DNA from: Staphylotrichum longicolle
Taxonomy: Eukaryota; Ascomycota; Sordariomycetes; Sordariales; Chaetomiaceae
Assembly: GCA_019096155.1 (NCBI GenBank)
Contig: JAHCVI010000001.1
Location: 9,858,001 to 9,922,000 of the forward strand
Direction: 5' to 3'
DNA: 64,000 bases
In this document: one piece after another, positions 53,662 through 64,000 of the stretch
Layout: each line of letters opens with the position of its first letter
Numbering within the stretch: position 1 is the first letter of the stretch
The notes under the pieces: model-generated
Databases searched by the model: none
What the model was told of the DNA's origin: nothing
The model's input: only the letters and a program-made list of their open reading frames with translations
Position numbers and translations under genes: made by a program

Positions 53662-56625
53662 TCACCAGTCAGCATGGCCACCACAGGCACTCAAGACAGG
53701 TAACACAAAAGAGCAGGAACGCACCCAGTCAAGCCCCTCCATGACATTGACCATTGGCAAGGGCGCAGCAGGGCCAGCTATGCTCCCATGACGCTGCGAC
53801 TGGCCGACCACGCTGCCGCCGTCGCTGCTGTTCTCGGGGCTGCCGGGCCCATTGTTGCTGCGGGGCAAGCTCCAGAGCGCTTCGCCGTTGGTCACGCCCG
53901 TGAAAACCATCTGGTGTGGTGGGGCGAAGCCCAGCTGTTGATGTTGTTGGGGAGGCATTACCATGCCCATACCGAGGGAGGATTGAGGGTTAGGTAGCAC
54001 GAGGTTGTTCATTGCAATAGACAGAGCAGACGGGATGGGGGGAGCTGTGGTTGGCAGAGCAGGAGGGCAGAGCATGGGCTCTGTCTTCAAACCTGGAATC
54101 ATGCCGGGAACCGTGTGACGCGCCGGGACCTGTTGTTGGAATGGCGGTGGGCCTGGAGGCTGGGTCGAAAGGGGCAGAGGATCAGGAGGGGGAGCCGGAG
54201 GGGACTCTTTCAAGGCTTGTTTTCCCGGCACGGCCCTGGCGATGGCTGTCGGCGCCCGAACCTTACGCAAGCCCATGTATAGGTTGGTTTTGCTCATGAT
54301 TTCAGTTAAGATTTGTAAGATCTTTTGCTCGCGCGGCACGTTTGGGTCCAGTTGAAATACCCAGTCGAGACAGGGCCAGATTCGTTCGGCCTCCCTGTGC
54401 GTCGGCCGGTAGTATATCTCGGTTGCCAAAAGTAGTGCGATCTGATACTGTTGGTAGGCACCGAGGTACCAAGCCCAGTCGCGGAACATGGGGTTTGACT
54501 CGAGGCGGATGGCAATCTCAATGATTAAGACGCCGCTTGTCACAAGTAAGCCGCTCAACTTGTCGGGCAGGGGGTTTGCCGTGTTGGAGTGGTACGGGTG
54601 CAGCACCATGACATGAAGCCGGAAGATGAGGAGCTGCATAACCAACTTCGAGTACTTCTGTATCGGTACACGGTCATCGAGCAGTCGATTGTATTTTTCC
54701 AGCATTCGCTTGCGAAAGTTTTCAACTCTGCTGAGCATGGCAGTCAACGTCGTCTTGCGCATTTCGAGCTTGCGCCGGTCCGTCCAGATGTTCCGCATCA
54801 TTTCGTTAAATTCGAACCGCATGATCGACAGCAGAATAGTGGTGTACGTTTCGGCCGGCGCCGGCCTTACTAGAGTTTGCGGCGCCAGTTCGTCCTCTTC
54901 GCAGTTCAGGGGCATCTTGGTATCATAATCCTCTCGTCGTATGGCTGGTTTGGGCCCTTGAGCCTCGCACGTGCGGATATCGAGGAAGCACAGCTGGTGC
55001 CAAACGAGTCGGCGTACCTGTGTCTCTAGAGGGCTGAGTCCATAAGCTGACCCGTCGCGATGGAGACCCATGCACTCGGCCATCCTGACAGCCGCGCCAA
55101 CGAGGACCGAATGAGCTCTCGACACCTCATCCCGACAAAGCGGAAGCTGCTGCTCGTTAGCTTGTCTGATTACCAGAGCCAACATTGGTTTAACTGACCA
55201 GATACATGACAAACGCCTGTAAAGTCTCGAACCGGGTCGTGCTCAGGAAGTTGGCCTTGCTCAGCGCAGTCTCGGTCCCTATCTTCATGTGAAGCACCAA
55301 CTGAGTCTTGCTGCAGTCTTGGCCTCGACAGAACCCTTCATCCACACTGACGGCGGCGCTGAACCAAGCTGCGAATACGACCGCTTGTACCGACGGACGA
55401 GGCTCAATGTTCTGCCTAACATCGGCCCAGAACGAAGCATAGATTCCATCCAAGGAAGGGCGATGAACGCATCGCGCGATTGGGTGGACAGCGTTAAAAT
55501 AGCGTTGCATCAGTCTATGGCCGAACTCTGCGGACGGCAATAGATTGATAAAAGAGAGCGACTGGCCGGACTGCCCAAAGAAGAACCCGCTAGTTGGGGC
55601 AAGGTATGTCTCTCCAGGTTTGAGAAAGTCCGGAAGGTCGGGAGCGTCCTGAAATTCCTCGGACGCGAATGTGGTGTGAACACGGTATACATGGTTTTGG
55701 ATATTGGCAATGCCGGCTTGTATCTAGGCTGCGTCAGCGAGGTTGTTCCCGAGTCAGGAACAGAGAGTGCGTAGCATACCTCTTCGGAGATGCGCGGTCT
55801 GTTCAAACCTCCGATCCGCTCCGTTATTCTCATCTTTCCTACCCGGACTCCCAGGTCAATTAAGTCGTCAGTGCCGTTGCCGTCGGAATAGTCATCGTAT
55901 GTGAGATCAAGGGCCACCATGTCGGTGATCTGCAGATCGCGTTCCTCGCCCAGCTCCTCCTCGACATCGTCCGCCACAAACCGCTGCTGGGAGGCATCAG
56001 AACCATCGCCGTTGCCCTTGGGGCTTCCGATGCGGCGGCGGCCAGTGGCCCCCTTGGCAACATCCCTCTCAAGCTGCCGCTCCAGTGAGCCCACCTTCTC
56101 CTTAATCTCGGTCAGGCGTTGCTGGCTGGCTTCGTCGAGGTTTGGACCGAGATACACGCACTCCCTCTGAAACCGTTTGCAATTTGAGCACGGATGCTTC
56201 TTCTCACACTTGAGTTTGCGACGTCGGCACTCGAGACAGGATGTGATCATGCGCATCCGGCGGCGGATCGGTTTCTGGGAGACAGCAGCGGAGACGAGGC
56301 TTGGACCATCATGCCCCTCCTCATCGTGGTGTATCCTGCCAGGGCACTCCCCTCCCATCCGTCCTCCCGTGCTTGCATTTGGATCGGTATTGGACGCAGA
56401 AGTTGTGGATGGCGTGGCCAGGCTGTGTCTCCGGAGCTGTGATGGAGCCGAGAAACCATTGACTGTAGAGTCTGCGACTCCGCTAGAGCATGGCGGCAGC
56501 GGGGCCGTGAGATGTGGTGAGGGAGCGACATATTCGTCTTGAGCTTGCCTCAGTGGTCCAACGTATGTGGTATGCGGCCAGTAGCCGGCCGCCATCGACT
56601 CCGGGACGTGGTTGTTTTGTGGCAT
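53662..56625 (-). CDS. Zn2Cys6 transcription factor with fungal_trans domain
   Basis: Exons are 56625-55780, 55723-55199 and 55146-53662, about 951 aa. The zinc cluster at residues 130-156 is CX2CX6CX5CX2CX6C (CLECRRRKLKC, CSNCKRFQREC), followed by a short coiled coil (RLTEIKEKVGSLERQL). The fungal-specific regulatory domain spans exons 2-3 (RLMQRYFNAVHPIARCVHRPS, RDEVSRAHSVLVGAAVRMAE, GLSPLETQVRRLVWHQLCFLDIRTCEA). The C-terminal 200 residues are Pro/Gln-rich, probably an activation region. The start is the first ATG (MPQNNHVPES). The third-exon acceptor is a tandem gagcagcag. The C-terminus is uncertain: after GLDW there is a possible donor (GTGCGT) that could lead to another short exon instead of the stop at 53662. 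Target genes unknown. Confidence 0.88.
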
Positions 56626-59600
56626 TGTGAGTTGCGCGCGAGAGAAAGCAGGCAAAGAGAGAGGCACACCTGGTGCCGTGCTCAAGATATGTCGATCGGT
56701 TGTTGGAGGTAGCGTGAGGACGAGTAGAATGATTGTTGAGGATGCTTGTTCGGCGGCTGCGTCTGCTGCGTGTTTGCCGTGATCAGTGCTTCATATAAAC
56801 TAGTAAGCACTATCGGAGGGAATTCTCGTGTTCTCGGAGCAGGGCGACGCGAGAAAGGAAGCGGTAGACTTGAGTAGAGAAGAGGCAGGGATCGAAACCT
56901 GGGGGTTAAATAAACTGGGCGTATGTGTTGCGCGTTGCAGCTGTCGTATGCTGCAAGCGACTGCAGATACCGTATGCAGATATGCCGGTACCTTGGGTGA
57001 AAGGGGAAGCACAGTACCCAGGGTCGACTTCCAGGGCCGACTCCTTCTAGGATCCAGGTTTGCCCGCTGCTGCTCAGCGGGTGCTTGTCGTCGGGACTCG
57101 AGGTCGGATGAACCTGTTTGCCGCTGCCGCTCGGGCTCGTTCCCGACCCTGCGTCCCTGCGTTCTCAGCGTTTCAAGGCTGCCTGGCGCTCATCTTCATT
57201 CCGAGTTGCGCGTCCGCAGGTGCCCTCGTAGGTGTCCGGCAGCCGCATGGCCTCGTCTGGGCGTCGGGCTTTATTTCATCAATAGGCGCACGAGGCAGCC
57301 GGGGCTCCTCTGTGCTCTGTGCCCTTGTGCGGACTGCCTGGACCTGGTCCCGGCCACTTCCGCCTCTGCCCTAAGCAAAATCGGGCGCTGATTTATCTGA
57401 GGGGTCCAGGTCGCACCATCCTTGGATGACAGTGTCAGTACCTATCCTTGACATGGGAAGGGGCGAGTTCCCAGTAGCCGCTGCCGTCCTCGAGCTCCAG
57501 GCCCGGCCCCATCCAATCCCAGGGGGTGCTTTCCTGTGGGAGCAATCTGCCTACAACCTTACCTAATCACCGACGCAGATCGTCCCGGGCTGCAGAAGGT
57601 GTGCTCGGTATCCGGGTCAGGGATGCTGCAATGTTCGGTTATAGTTCGATCCCGACCCACACCACCCTGCGTGGATGCGCGCGTGGGTGGAAAGGATGGG
57701 AGGAACCGACCGCACAATTCGGACGATCCACCTCTCAGGAACCATTCCGTTTTGCCGGACCTGTTGCCCTTGCCTTCTCCTATCACACTCTCGCAAAGGT
57801 CACCTGTTTCGAGCTTTGAGAAACATCGTGGTGATTGTTGCCTGGGCTTTCTGCACCAGAGCAAGTATCCATGGACTCTTTCCCTCAGTCCATCGCAGAT
57901 GTTTGTGAAGGCGCAGCATCGTGTTTCTCCTCGATATAGTGTACTTTATCCAATCATCTTTCTCCGCCGACAACAGCATCAAATGTCTCGTTTTGGCCTT
58001 TCCAGGGTCACTGCCAATTCGGACCCTAACCACCCGCTCGCGGCCGGGCGTGAAAGACAGGTCCGAGATGGCTCAATTTACGTCAAGACGTCTTTCGGAG
58101 AAGTTGAGATATCAGACAAATCCGAGAGGTCGACGCTCCCTGACGGGATTGGTTGCTGGATCCGTCTTCCATCTCATGGCTTTTCTCCGGAGCCTTCCCC
58201 ACTTGACGCTATTCAACTTCCAGTTTAGCGGCGCAGATCATCCAAATTTAGAGGCTTGGCTTCTTGCGGATTTCTGGTCGACGCAAAGCTTGGCCGTGAC
58301 CACACCTGACGCTCGACCACACCCACCCGGGTATGCTTGCCGTTAGGGATCGCCTGCAAGGGGACTGGTCAACACCGGGGCCGTCACCCGACGAGCCCAT
58401 CCCAGTCACTCCAGCGCCGCTTCGGACCGCGCCCAAGACCAGGTGTGCGCTGCGTCATCTATCTATAAAGTATTCCCCGTGGACACAACAAACAGCACCG
58501 AGACAAAAAGTGCCAAACATTCCGCCCGTGAACCAGTCCCCCCTCCACCGTCCGCAGAACGCGGATGAGGGAGAAAAGGTGCCGATGTGCGGTGCATGAT
58601 TGGTGGTGTGTCGCGCGCCTACAGCATGCGGGCCCCATCAGCGATATTGATTATCGGGGGCCAGAGGGTCGCTGCAGCATCGAGATTAGTCCATCGGGGA
58701 GATCGAGTGTCGAGACCAGGAAAAAGTGAAACAAACCCGGGCGCCCCCCCACCCCCGCTCCTTGACTTTTGCTTCTCCCCCGCCCCGCCGCCGCTTCCCC
58801 GGGGAGGCAGCTGCCGTTCCATGACGATCCAAGACATTGCTCGTTGACACCCCACGTCCTCTGCCTCTGCCTACTCCGCACCCATCCCCTTATCCGACAC
58901 CACGCTTCTGGGTGAGACGCCTCGCGTGGGCAGAGGAAAAGGGGAGATGTGGTGCAGTGCCCCTGTATGACGCGCAACTGCAGCAGCAACAACAAAAAAC
59001 AGCAGCAGCAGCAGCAGCAGCAGTAGCAGCAGCTACAACAAACAAAAGCAAAGCTCAACTAGGTGACGGAACGAAATGGTGACGGGGGCTGGGCCGGCCT
59101 GAACTCGAGCGAGGGGGTCACGGGTCGGAAGCATCGTGGCGACTGATCATTTTCTTTGCCTCCCTGGGCTGCTGTGGCACGTGGGGCAGTTGGCCTTGTG
59201 TTACGGGCAAGGCGGCTGGGGGAGGGCTCAAGGGGATTGAGGTGAGTGGTGGTTGGGATTGATGAGCGCAAGGTGTTTCTTGGGCTAGGTAGGAAGGGTA
59301 TTCTGGGAGGGAGGGAGGGCGCTGTTTGCTTGCCGAATCGTCCCTGCGTGCTCCGTGTCCCACGCATGTATCCCCATGACGCTGGGAGTCTGTATTTGAC
59401 ACCCCATCTCTCATTTTCTGCTGTTTGTATTTTCCACTTCGGGTTTATGATGACAGGCAGGCAGAAAGAAGGGCGTGGACGAAAGAGATCCCTGACACGG
59501 TCACATTCGTGCTGAACGGCAGTCGAAGCCAGCGTGCCATCCACGGTGACGGAGATCCAATTGAATCATGTTGCGAAGCGAACGATCCAATGCCAAAGGT

Positions 59601-59838
59601 GGAGTCGTCACTTGGGCTCTCAATCGAGCTCAAAGGAGGACGGTGCTGTACGCCCAACTACAGGAAGCGCACTTTGAGAGCGTGGTGCGTTGGAGTAGTA
59701 TTCCGATACAGCTGATTCAATGTCCAGGATCAAATACCACATAAGCAGGCGGGTATGCCGGACTCACAAAGCTGCTACGCGGCTATACCAAATTCCTAGC
59801 TCGATCCCATCCTTCCTTTGTCCACATCCCACTTCGTC
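56626..59838. other. 3.2-kb gene-free stretch upstream of the Zn2Cys6 gene
   Basis: The largest gap of the window. GC-rich frames of 60-230 codons occur but show no family content. It includes CT-rich leader-like tracts near 58730-58870 and a CAG repeat. It may hold the extended promoter of the regulator and the 3' region of the neighbouring minus-strand gene at its right end. Confidence 0.5.
58981..59033. repeat. CAG/CAA trinucleotide repeat
   Basis: A run of CAG triplets with CAA, TAG and AAA interruptions. It lies in gene-free DNA; the Cys-rich frame on the opposite strand is only this repeat translated. Confidence 0.9.
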
Positions 59839-61992
59839 TCATTCCTTTCCCCCTCCGCCTTTGCTCAACCAAACTCTGGTCAACCTTGCCCTCCACCGCC
59901 TCAGCGCAAGACGGCACGACCATGCCATCTCAAGACCGTTTATTCTTTCAACAAGCCTCAGAAACCACAACAGCCGCTTCGTCCGGCCGGGATTCTGTTT
60001 CCACAGGTCCTTGGTGACGAGGCGGTACAGGTCCATGAGGACAAACTCGGGCACCTTGCCCCTGACCAGCCCGAGGAAAGCAAATGCCCTCGACACGTGT
60101 CGGAAGATGGCGCGATCCGACAGGTGTGGGGCCGTCATGAACGCGCGGGACACTTCCTCCACGATGTCGGCGCGGCGGTGGCCGAACGTGCCGCGGTGGT
60201 CACGAATCTTGCTATGGGCCGTTGCTCCCTTGCGCTCGAGCTTGCCAATGTCCAGGACACGCCAGATTTCGCTGGCCGGAATCTGCGGATTGTGGACGAT
60301 GGTCTTGACGTGCATCTCGAATATACTGGGGTTCCACTGCCGTTGGCCTTTGGTCCTGAGATGGTTCGACCAGAGATCGCGGATTTGGATGACGATGCGG
60401 TAGTCTTTGGACGTGCATGCGAGAGTTTCGAGCATCTCAACTGGGAGGTTCCTGGTTCGCCCGGCAAAGGCGAGAGAAGGGACCACGTCGTCGGCTCGTT
60501 TGAGGATTGACAAGAACTTCCAAGCGCTGTAATAAAGACCCCATATAAGCGTGCCTCGCTCGTTATGAAAAACGGCCAGGAAAAGGGACACGAGAGCTGT
60601 TTCGTCGCGTTTCCCGCGCCGCTGGCCATAAGAGCAGTTGACCGCCCGGGAAGCATGGAGGTATCCGCGACTGTTCCACTGTGTTAGGAGCAACGAACAG
60701 ATTTCGACGCCTGACAAGGGACGCATATTCAACGAAGGGTTGGAGAGGCTGGCGGCGGCGTCGAACAGGAAATCTTGGTTGACTTGGGGCAAATGGGCGA
60801 GCACAAAAAGCCAGCTGTACCGTAGGTTACCCACGCCTTCGGCCAACGCAGTCGCTTCGCTGACAACGAGGCGATGAGCAGCCGTAAGCAAGGCCTTCGT
60901 CTCCTCAGGAGTACCACCATCCAGTGCTTTCGCTATCATCCATGCCTGTCGCAAACATGCTGGAAGGAGGCCCAGCGTTTTTTGCTTGACAACGCCTTGT
61001 CCCACCATAGAGATGCCCAACAGGCGCTGAATGGTACTGCCTTCAATGGCCGCTAAGGAGCGGCTCCAGGCTGAAACAAAGGAACCGAGAACAGAGAGAA
61101 TGCCGTCCGAAACGTGAGGCCGGCAGTCCACTGGAAGGGTATGCATGACCTCGATGACGAGATTGCACAGCCTGTCATCGGCGGGCAGCTTGGACATCTG
61201 AACAAGGAGAATGTTCCAATATTTTGCATCCAGCAGGCTGGGCGAGAACACCCGGGAAGTCGTAAGGCCGCTCATGAGAGCCTCGCAGAACGACAGGGAG
61301 AGCTGGTGGTACAGTGGCGACCCCCGCAACCTCGACTCCAGGGTTTCCCAGATCTCGGCCGACAGACGAACGGTGTCGTCGGGTGTTATTTCTCCAAGGA
61401 TGATGCCCTGCCGGAACTTCTCGCACATCTCGGTTGTATATTGTGAGAGAGTCGCGTCGTCGGCAAGCCTCGCTGCGAACCGAAAGTCGTCCATGACAGC
61501 GTTGTGAGCGTCCGCTTGTGTCGCGGTATCAGGTGGCGAGCGAGCTTCGAGAGAAGCCGCGCTTGTCAAAGCTATCGGCCGGTCGTTGGACCCGTGTGAT
61601 GCCAGTTCCTTCACCCACTGAGGCAACAGCGACAAGAGGTCGGCACTCGCGGTGTCGTCGTGTCTCGGTCGGTTGTGCTCTGCGTCGCGAACTAATGACG
61701 GCGGTTTCCAGGTCCACTGAGATAGATTCAACGGCCCCAAGAGCGCCCAAGCTGGCGGTGTTGGCGGGTAATGCCATGTGCTGGCGGCTCCTATGCGCCG
61801 TCGACCCAGTCGGCGCTGGCTCTCGAGTGGCCCGGGCACATTGCTGGCCTTCCTGTTCCACGTCCGGGATATTTGGCAGTAGCGTTCAAAAGCACTGGCT
61901 AACAATCCCTCTGTAATCCAGACAGAATCTCTGGACGGGATGATCTGGCGTTGGAGAGCGCGGCGGCATTGCGAGGGGGCCGGGGGGGTCAT
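59839..61992 (-). CDS. unknown protein, possibly mitochondrial, 717 aa
   Basis: The uninterrupted minus-strand frame is open from 62331. I chose the ATG at 61992 because it gives a mitochondrial-type start (MTPPAPSQCRRALQRQIIP); the first ATG in the frame is at 62280 and would add 96 low-complexity residues that look like promoter. The body is helical with repeated hydrophobic/charged patterns (LLTAAHRLVVSEATALAEG, YSWLFVLAHLPQVNQDFLF, EMLETLACTSKDYRIVIQIRDLW) and a basic C-terminus (RRWRARLTRVWLSKGG). This recalls fungal PPR-like or other helical-repeat mitochondrial RNA proteins, but I see no clear PPR motif, so that is only a suggestion. It is divergent from HEM12, which makes a shared promoter possible. 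Confidence 0.75.
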   Translation of the reverse strand: MTPPAPSQCRRALQRQIIPSRDSVWITEGLLASAFERYCQISRTWNRKASNVPGPLESQRRLGRRRIGAASTWHYPPTPPAWALLGPLNLSQWTWKPPSLVRDAEHNRPRHDDTASADLLSLLPQWVKELASHGSNDRPIALTSAASLEARSPPDTATQADAHNAVMDDFRFAARLADDATLSQYTTEMCEKFRQGIILGEITPDDTVRLSAEIWETLESRLRGSPLYHQLSLSFCEALMSGLTTSRVFSPSLLDAKYWNILLVQMSKLPADDRLCNLVIEVMHTLPVDCRPHVSDGILSVLGSFVSAWSRSLAAIEGSTIQRLLGISMVGQGVVKQKTLGLLPACLRQAWMIAKALDGGTPEETKALLTAAHRLVVSEATALAEGVGNLRYSWLFVLAHLPQVNQDFLFDAAASLSNPSLNMRPLSGVEICSLLLTQWNSRGYLHASRAVNCSYGQRRGKRDETALVSLFLAVFHNERGTLIWGLYYSAWKFLSILKRADDVVPSLAFAGRTRNLPVEMLETLACTSKDYRIVIQIRDLWSNHLRTKGQRQWNPSIFEMHVKTIVHNPQIPASEIWRVLDIGKLERKGATAHSKIRDHRGTFGHRRADIVEEVSRAFMTAPHLSDRAIFRHVSRAFAFLGLVRGKVPEFVLMDLYRLVTKDLWKQNPGRTKRLLWFLRLVERINGLEMAWSCRLALRRWRARLTRVWLSKGGGGKE

Positions 61993-62445
61993 TGCCGCGA
62001 TGCGAAGAGACGGGGAGGGGAGCGATTGGCGGTTGTCGCCCGCTCCATCAAAGATGTAAGGACCGAGACTTGTGGGTGGCGAGGCAAGCGGCACGTTGGC
62101 GGGGTTGTTGACACCAGGTGCGGTGTGTGTCGTCGTCGTCGCGAATTGGGTGGGAAATGGCCCCAATCTTTTTGCGCAGTCACAGCTTCCCGCCCCAACC
62201 TTGGAGCTCTGACCTTGCGGCTGGTCCATGTGGCTCATGCGGCCCACCACGGGCATGGGTACCTTGCAGGTGTGGCGCATTGCCGGCTCTCGGCTGGACC
62301 GGCTAGACCAGCTGCCCCACGTTGATGGCAAGTGGGCCGATCTGGGACCCGATGAAGTTGGCGGGGAGCTCAGAGCAGATCGGATGGGAATTGGAATTGA
62401 ATCTGGACACCTTCACAGTCAAACAACAACAATCTGACCGCAGCC
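61993..62445. other. divergent promoter between the 717-aa gene and HEM12
   Basis: 453 bp if the ATG at 61992 is used. It includes a GTC/GTCGTC-rich patch near 62125-62140. The HEM12 leader just before its ATG is CAA-rich (AAACAACAACAATC). Confidence 0.6.
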
Positions 62446-63869
62446 ATGGAGGAACAGTTCCCGCCTCTTCAGAATGACCTCATCTTGAGGGTTGCACGGG
62501 GTAAGTTATATGGGCTTTTTCCTTCCTTTCCTTCTCTTTCTTTCCTCCTTTTTTTTTTTGGTCTTCTAGGCCATCTTCCCCCACCCCGCGCCCTGATTGC
62601 CGAATCATGTGAATGCTGACAAGGAAACGCAGGCGAGACCGTCGAACGGCCGCCCATCTGGGTGATGCGGCAGGGTGAGAATCCCAACTCGCCGTGCTGT
62701 CCAGTTCTTGGACCAGTCCTCCCCAAGTACGCATGCGCTGACTGCCAGGTCAGCTGGCCGTTATCTCCCCGAATACCATGAAGCCAAGGGCGGCCGCGAT
62801 TTCTTCGAGTGCTGCCGAGACCCCGAGGTTGCTTCCACCCTGACTCTCCAGCCCATTGAGCGCTACGCCGGCCTGCTTGATGCCTCCATCATCTTTTCCG
62901 ACATCCTGGTGATCCCCCAGGCCATGGGCATGGTTGTGGAGATGGTCGACAAGAAGGGGCCGCACTTCCCCAACCCTCTGCGGAGCCCAGACGACGGACA
63001 GTACGCCGAGGTGATGCAGCGCCATGTCGACGTTGCAAAGGAGCTCGACTACGTCTACAAGGCCATCACCCTGACGAGGAAGAAGCTGAACGGCCGGGTG
63101 CCGTTGTTTGGGTTTTGCGGAGCCCCGTGGACCTTGTTTTGCTACATGGTCGAGGGTGGTGGGAGCAAGCTGTTCAAGGAGGTCAAGACGTGGATATACA
63201 AGTATCCCGAGGAGACCAAGGCTCTGCTCCAGAAGATCTCGGAGCTCTGCGTCGAGTATCTCGCCCTCCAAGTCAAGGCCGGAGCTCAGGTATTACCCCT
63301 GCCCTTACTCTGCTTCGACGTTGGCTTACAGCTGTTCTAGCTTATTCAGGTGTTCGACTCCTGGGCGGGCGAGCTGTCACCCGCATCATTTAAGAAGTTC
63401 TCCCAGCCCTACTTGACATACATCGCCAAGCATCTTCCTCCGAGACTCAAGGAGATGGGCCTGGAGCCCGTCCCCATGGTTGTGTTCCCCAAGGGCGCAT
63501 GGTACGCCCTCGACGCGGCCTGCGACATGGGATACAACATTGTTGGCCTCGACTGGCTCCACGATCCTGCGGAGGCCGTCAAGATTGTTGGCGACCGCCC
63601 CATCGTTCTCCAGGGCAATGCTGACCCCGGTGTTCTCTACGGGTCGCATGCCGCCATCACGGAGGCAGTGACAGAGATGGTGAAGGGCTTTGGCTGGCAC
63701 AGCCGCAAGAAGGGCTGGATCGTCAATCTCGGACATGGTATGTTCGTCCTCGGTGCTGTCGCAACATGTCTCTGACCGACTCCTAGGAATTACACCCTTT
63801 GTCAACCCCGATGACCTGAAGTTCTTCTTCCAGGAGATCCACCGCCTGACCAAGACAAATGCCCAATAG
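62446..63869 (+). CDS. HEM12: uroporphyrinogen decarboxylase
   Basis: Five exons (62446-62500, 62633-62674, 62754-63289, 63350-63737, 63787-63869) join to 367 aa. The third exon acceptor is GTCAG|CTGG, giving the conserved [11 protein letters not shown] signature across exons 2-3. Other family blocks are [18 protein letters not shown] with the catalytic Asp, [39 protein letters not shown] and VLQGNADP. The enzyme removes four carboxyl groups from uroporphyrinogen III to give coproporphyrinogen III in cytosolic heme synthesis. Exon 2 is only 42 bp. The length matches the usual 360-370 aa. The gene is complete, with stop at 63867-63869. Confidence 0.96.
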
Positions 63870-64000
63870 GACGTCGCTTGATTTGATGTGTATGTTAATG
63901 ACATGATACCATGTTTAACCTGGTAAAAATAGAGGTGTGGGATCACGGCGGAGGTATCAAAGGTGCTGCTTCCATTTCACATGTGAATGGCTCTCACGCT

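Noticed and set aside
53437..53703. 88-codon plus-strand frame downstream of the Zn2Cys6 gene
   Set aside because: No coding features, and it overlaps the likely 3' end of the minus-strand gene.
57983..58228. 81-codon plus-strand frame beginning MSRFGLSRV
   Set aside because: It is the most protein-like short frame in the large gap, but it lacks a promoter, has no recognised similarity and sits in a longer random frame. I could not support it.
58651..59058. Cys-rich 135-codon frame on the minus strand
   Set aside because: Its Cys run is only the CAG repeat read on the opposite strand.

Overview
The window is chromosomal DNA of a filamentous ascomycete (Pezizomycotina; Sordariomycetes is my best guess). 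The evidence is the gene content: a HET-domain gene, a palF-type arrestin, a Zn2Cys6 regulator, GPI-anchored proteins, a fused PsuG/PsuK enzyme and an hxB-type Moco sulfurase. Introns are short (about 50-155 bp) with GT-AG borders and CTAAC/CTGAC-like branch sites, and exons are GC-rich. Species is not determinable by eye. I see no tRNA, rRNA, transposon, CRISPR array or secondary-metabolite core gene.

Left part (1-20 kb): a large unknown gene on the minus strand runs off the left edge. It is followed by a 108-aa gene with a GC-AG intron, the ribosome-biogenesis gene UTP18, a frameshifted secreted GPI-protein gene, the two-exon PsuG-PsuK fusion, a short-chain dehydrogenase, a TATA-driven small acidic-tailed protein gene, and a four-exon phenol-hydroxylase-like monooxygenase.

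Middle (20-40 kb): a HET/coiled-coil/ankyrin gene and an F-box gene lie in tandem on the minus strand. Next come palF/rim8 (pH signalling), whose start codon directly follows a uORF stop, a Cys-rich mucin-like membrane protein, the GINS subunit SLD5, a GPI protein with four CX3C motifs, and MDE1 of methionine salvage.

Right part (40-64 kb): housekeeping genes dominate: calnexin, mitochondrial methylmalonate-semialdehyde dehydrogenase, CDC6, Moco sulfurase and uroporphyrinogen decarboxylase. Between them are an MBOAT/wax-synthase-like gene broken by four homopolymer-length frameshifts just after a 131-bp CA microsatellite, a fungal Zn2Cys6 regulator with about 3.2 kb of gene-free upstream DNA, and an unknown, possibly mitochondrial, 717-aa protein.

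The genes do not form one pathway. Two DNA-replication genes (SLD5, CDC6) both carry ACGCG (MCB-like) elements upstream, which suggests shared G1/S control. The two frameshifted genes concentrate all eight apparent indels of the window, while about 35 kb of other coding sequence is uninterrupted. No clearly novel multi-gene system is visible; the best leads are single-gene oddities and post-transcriptional control elements.
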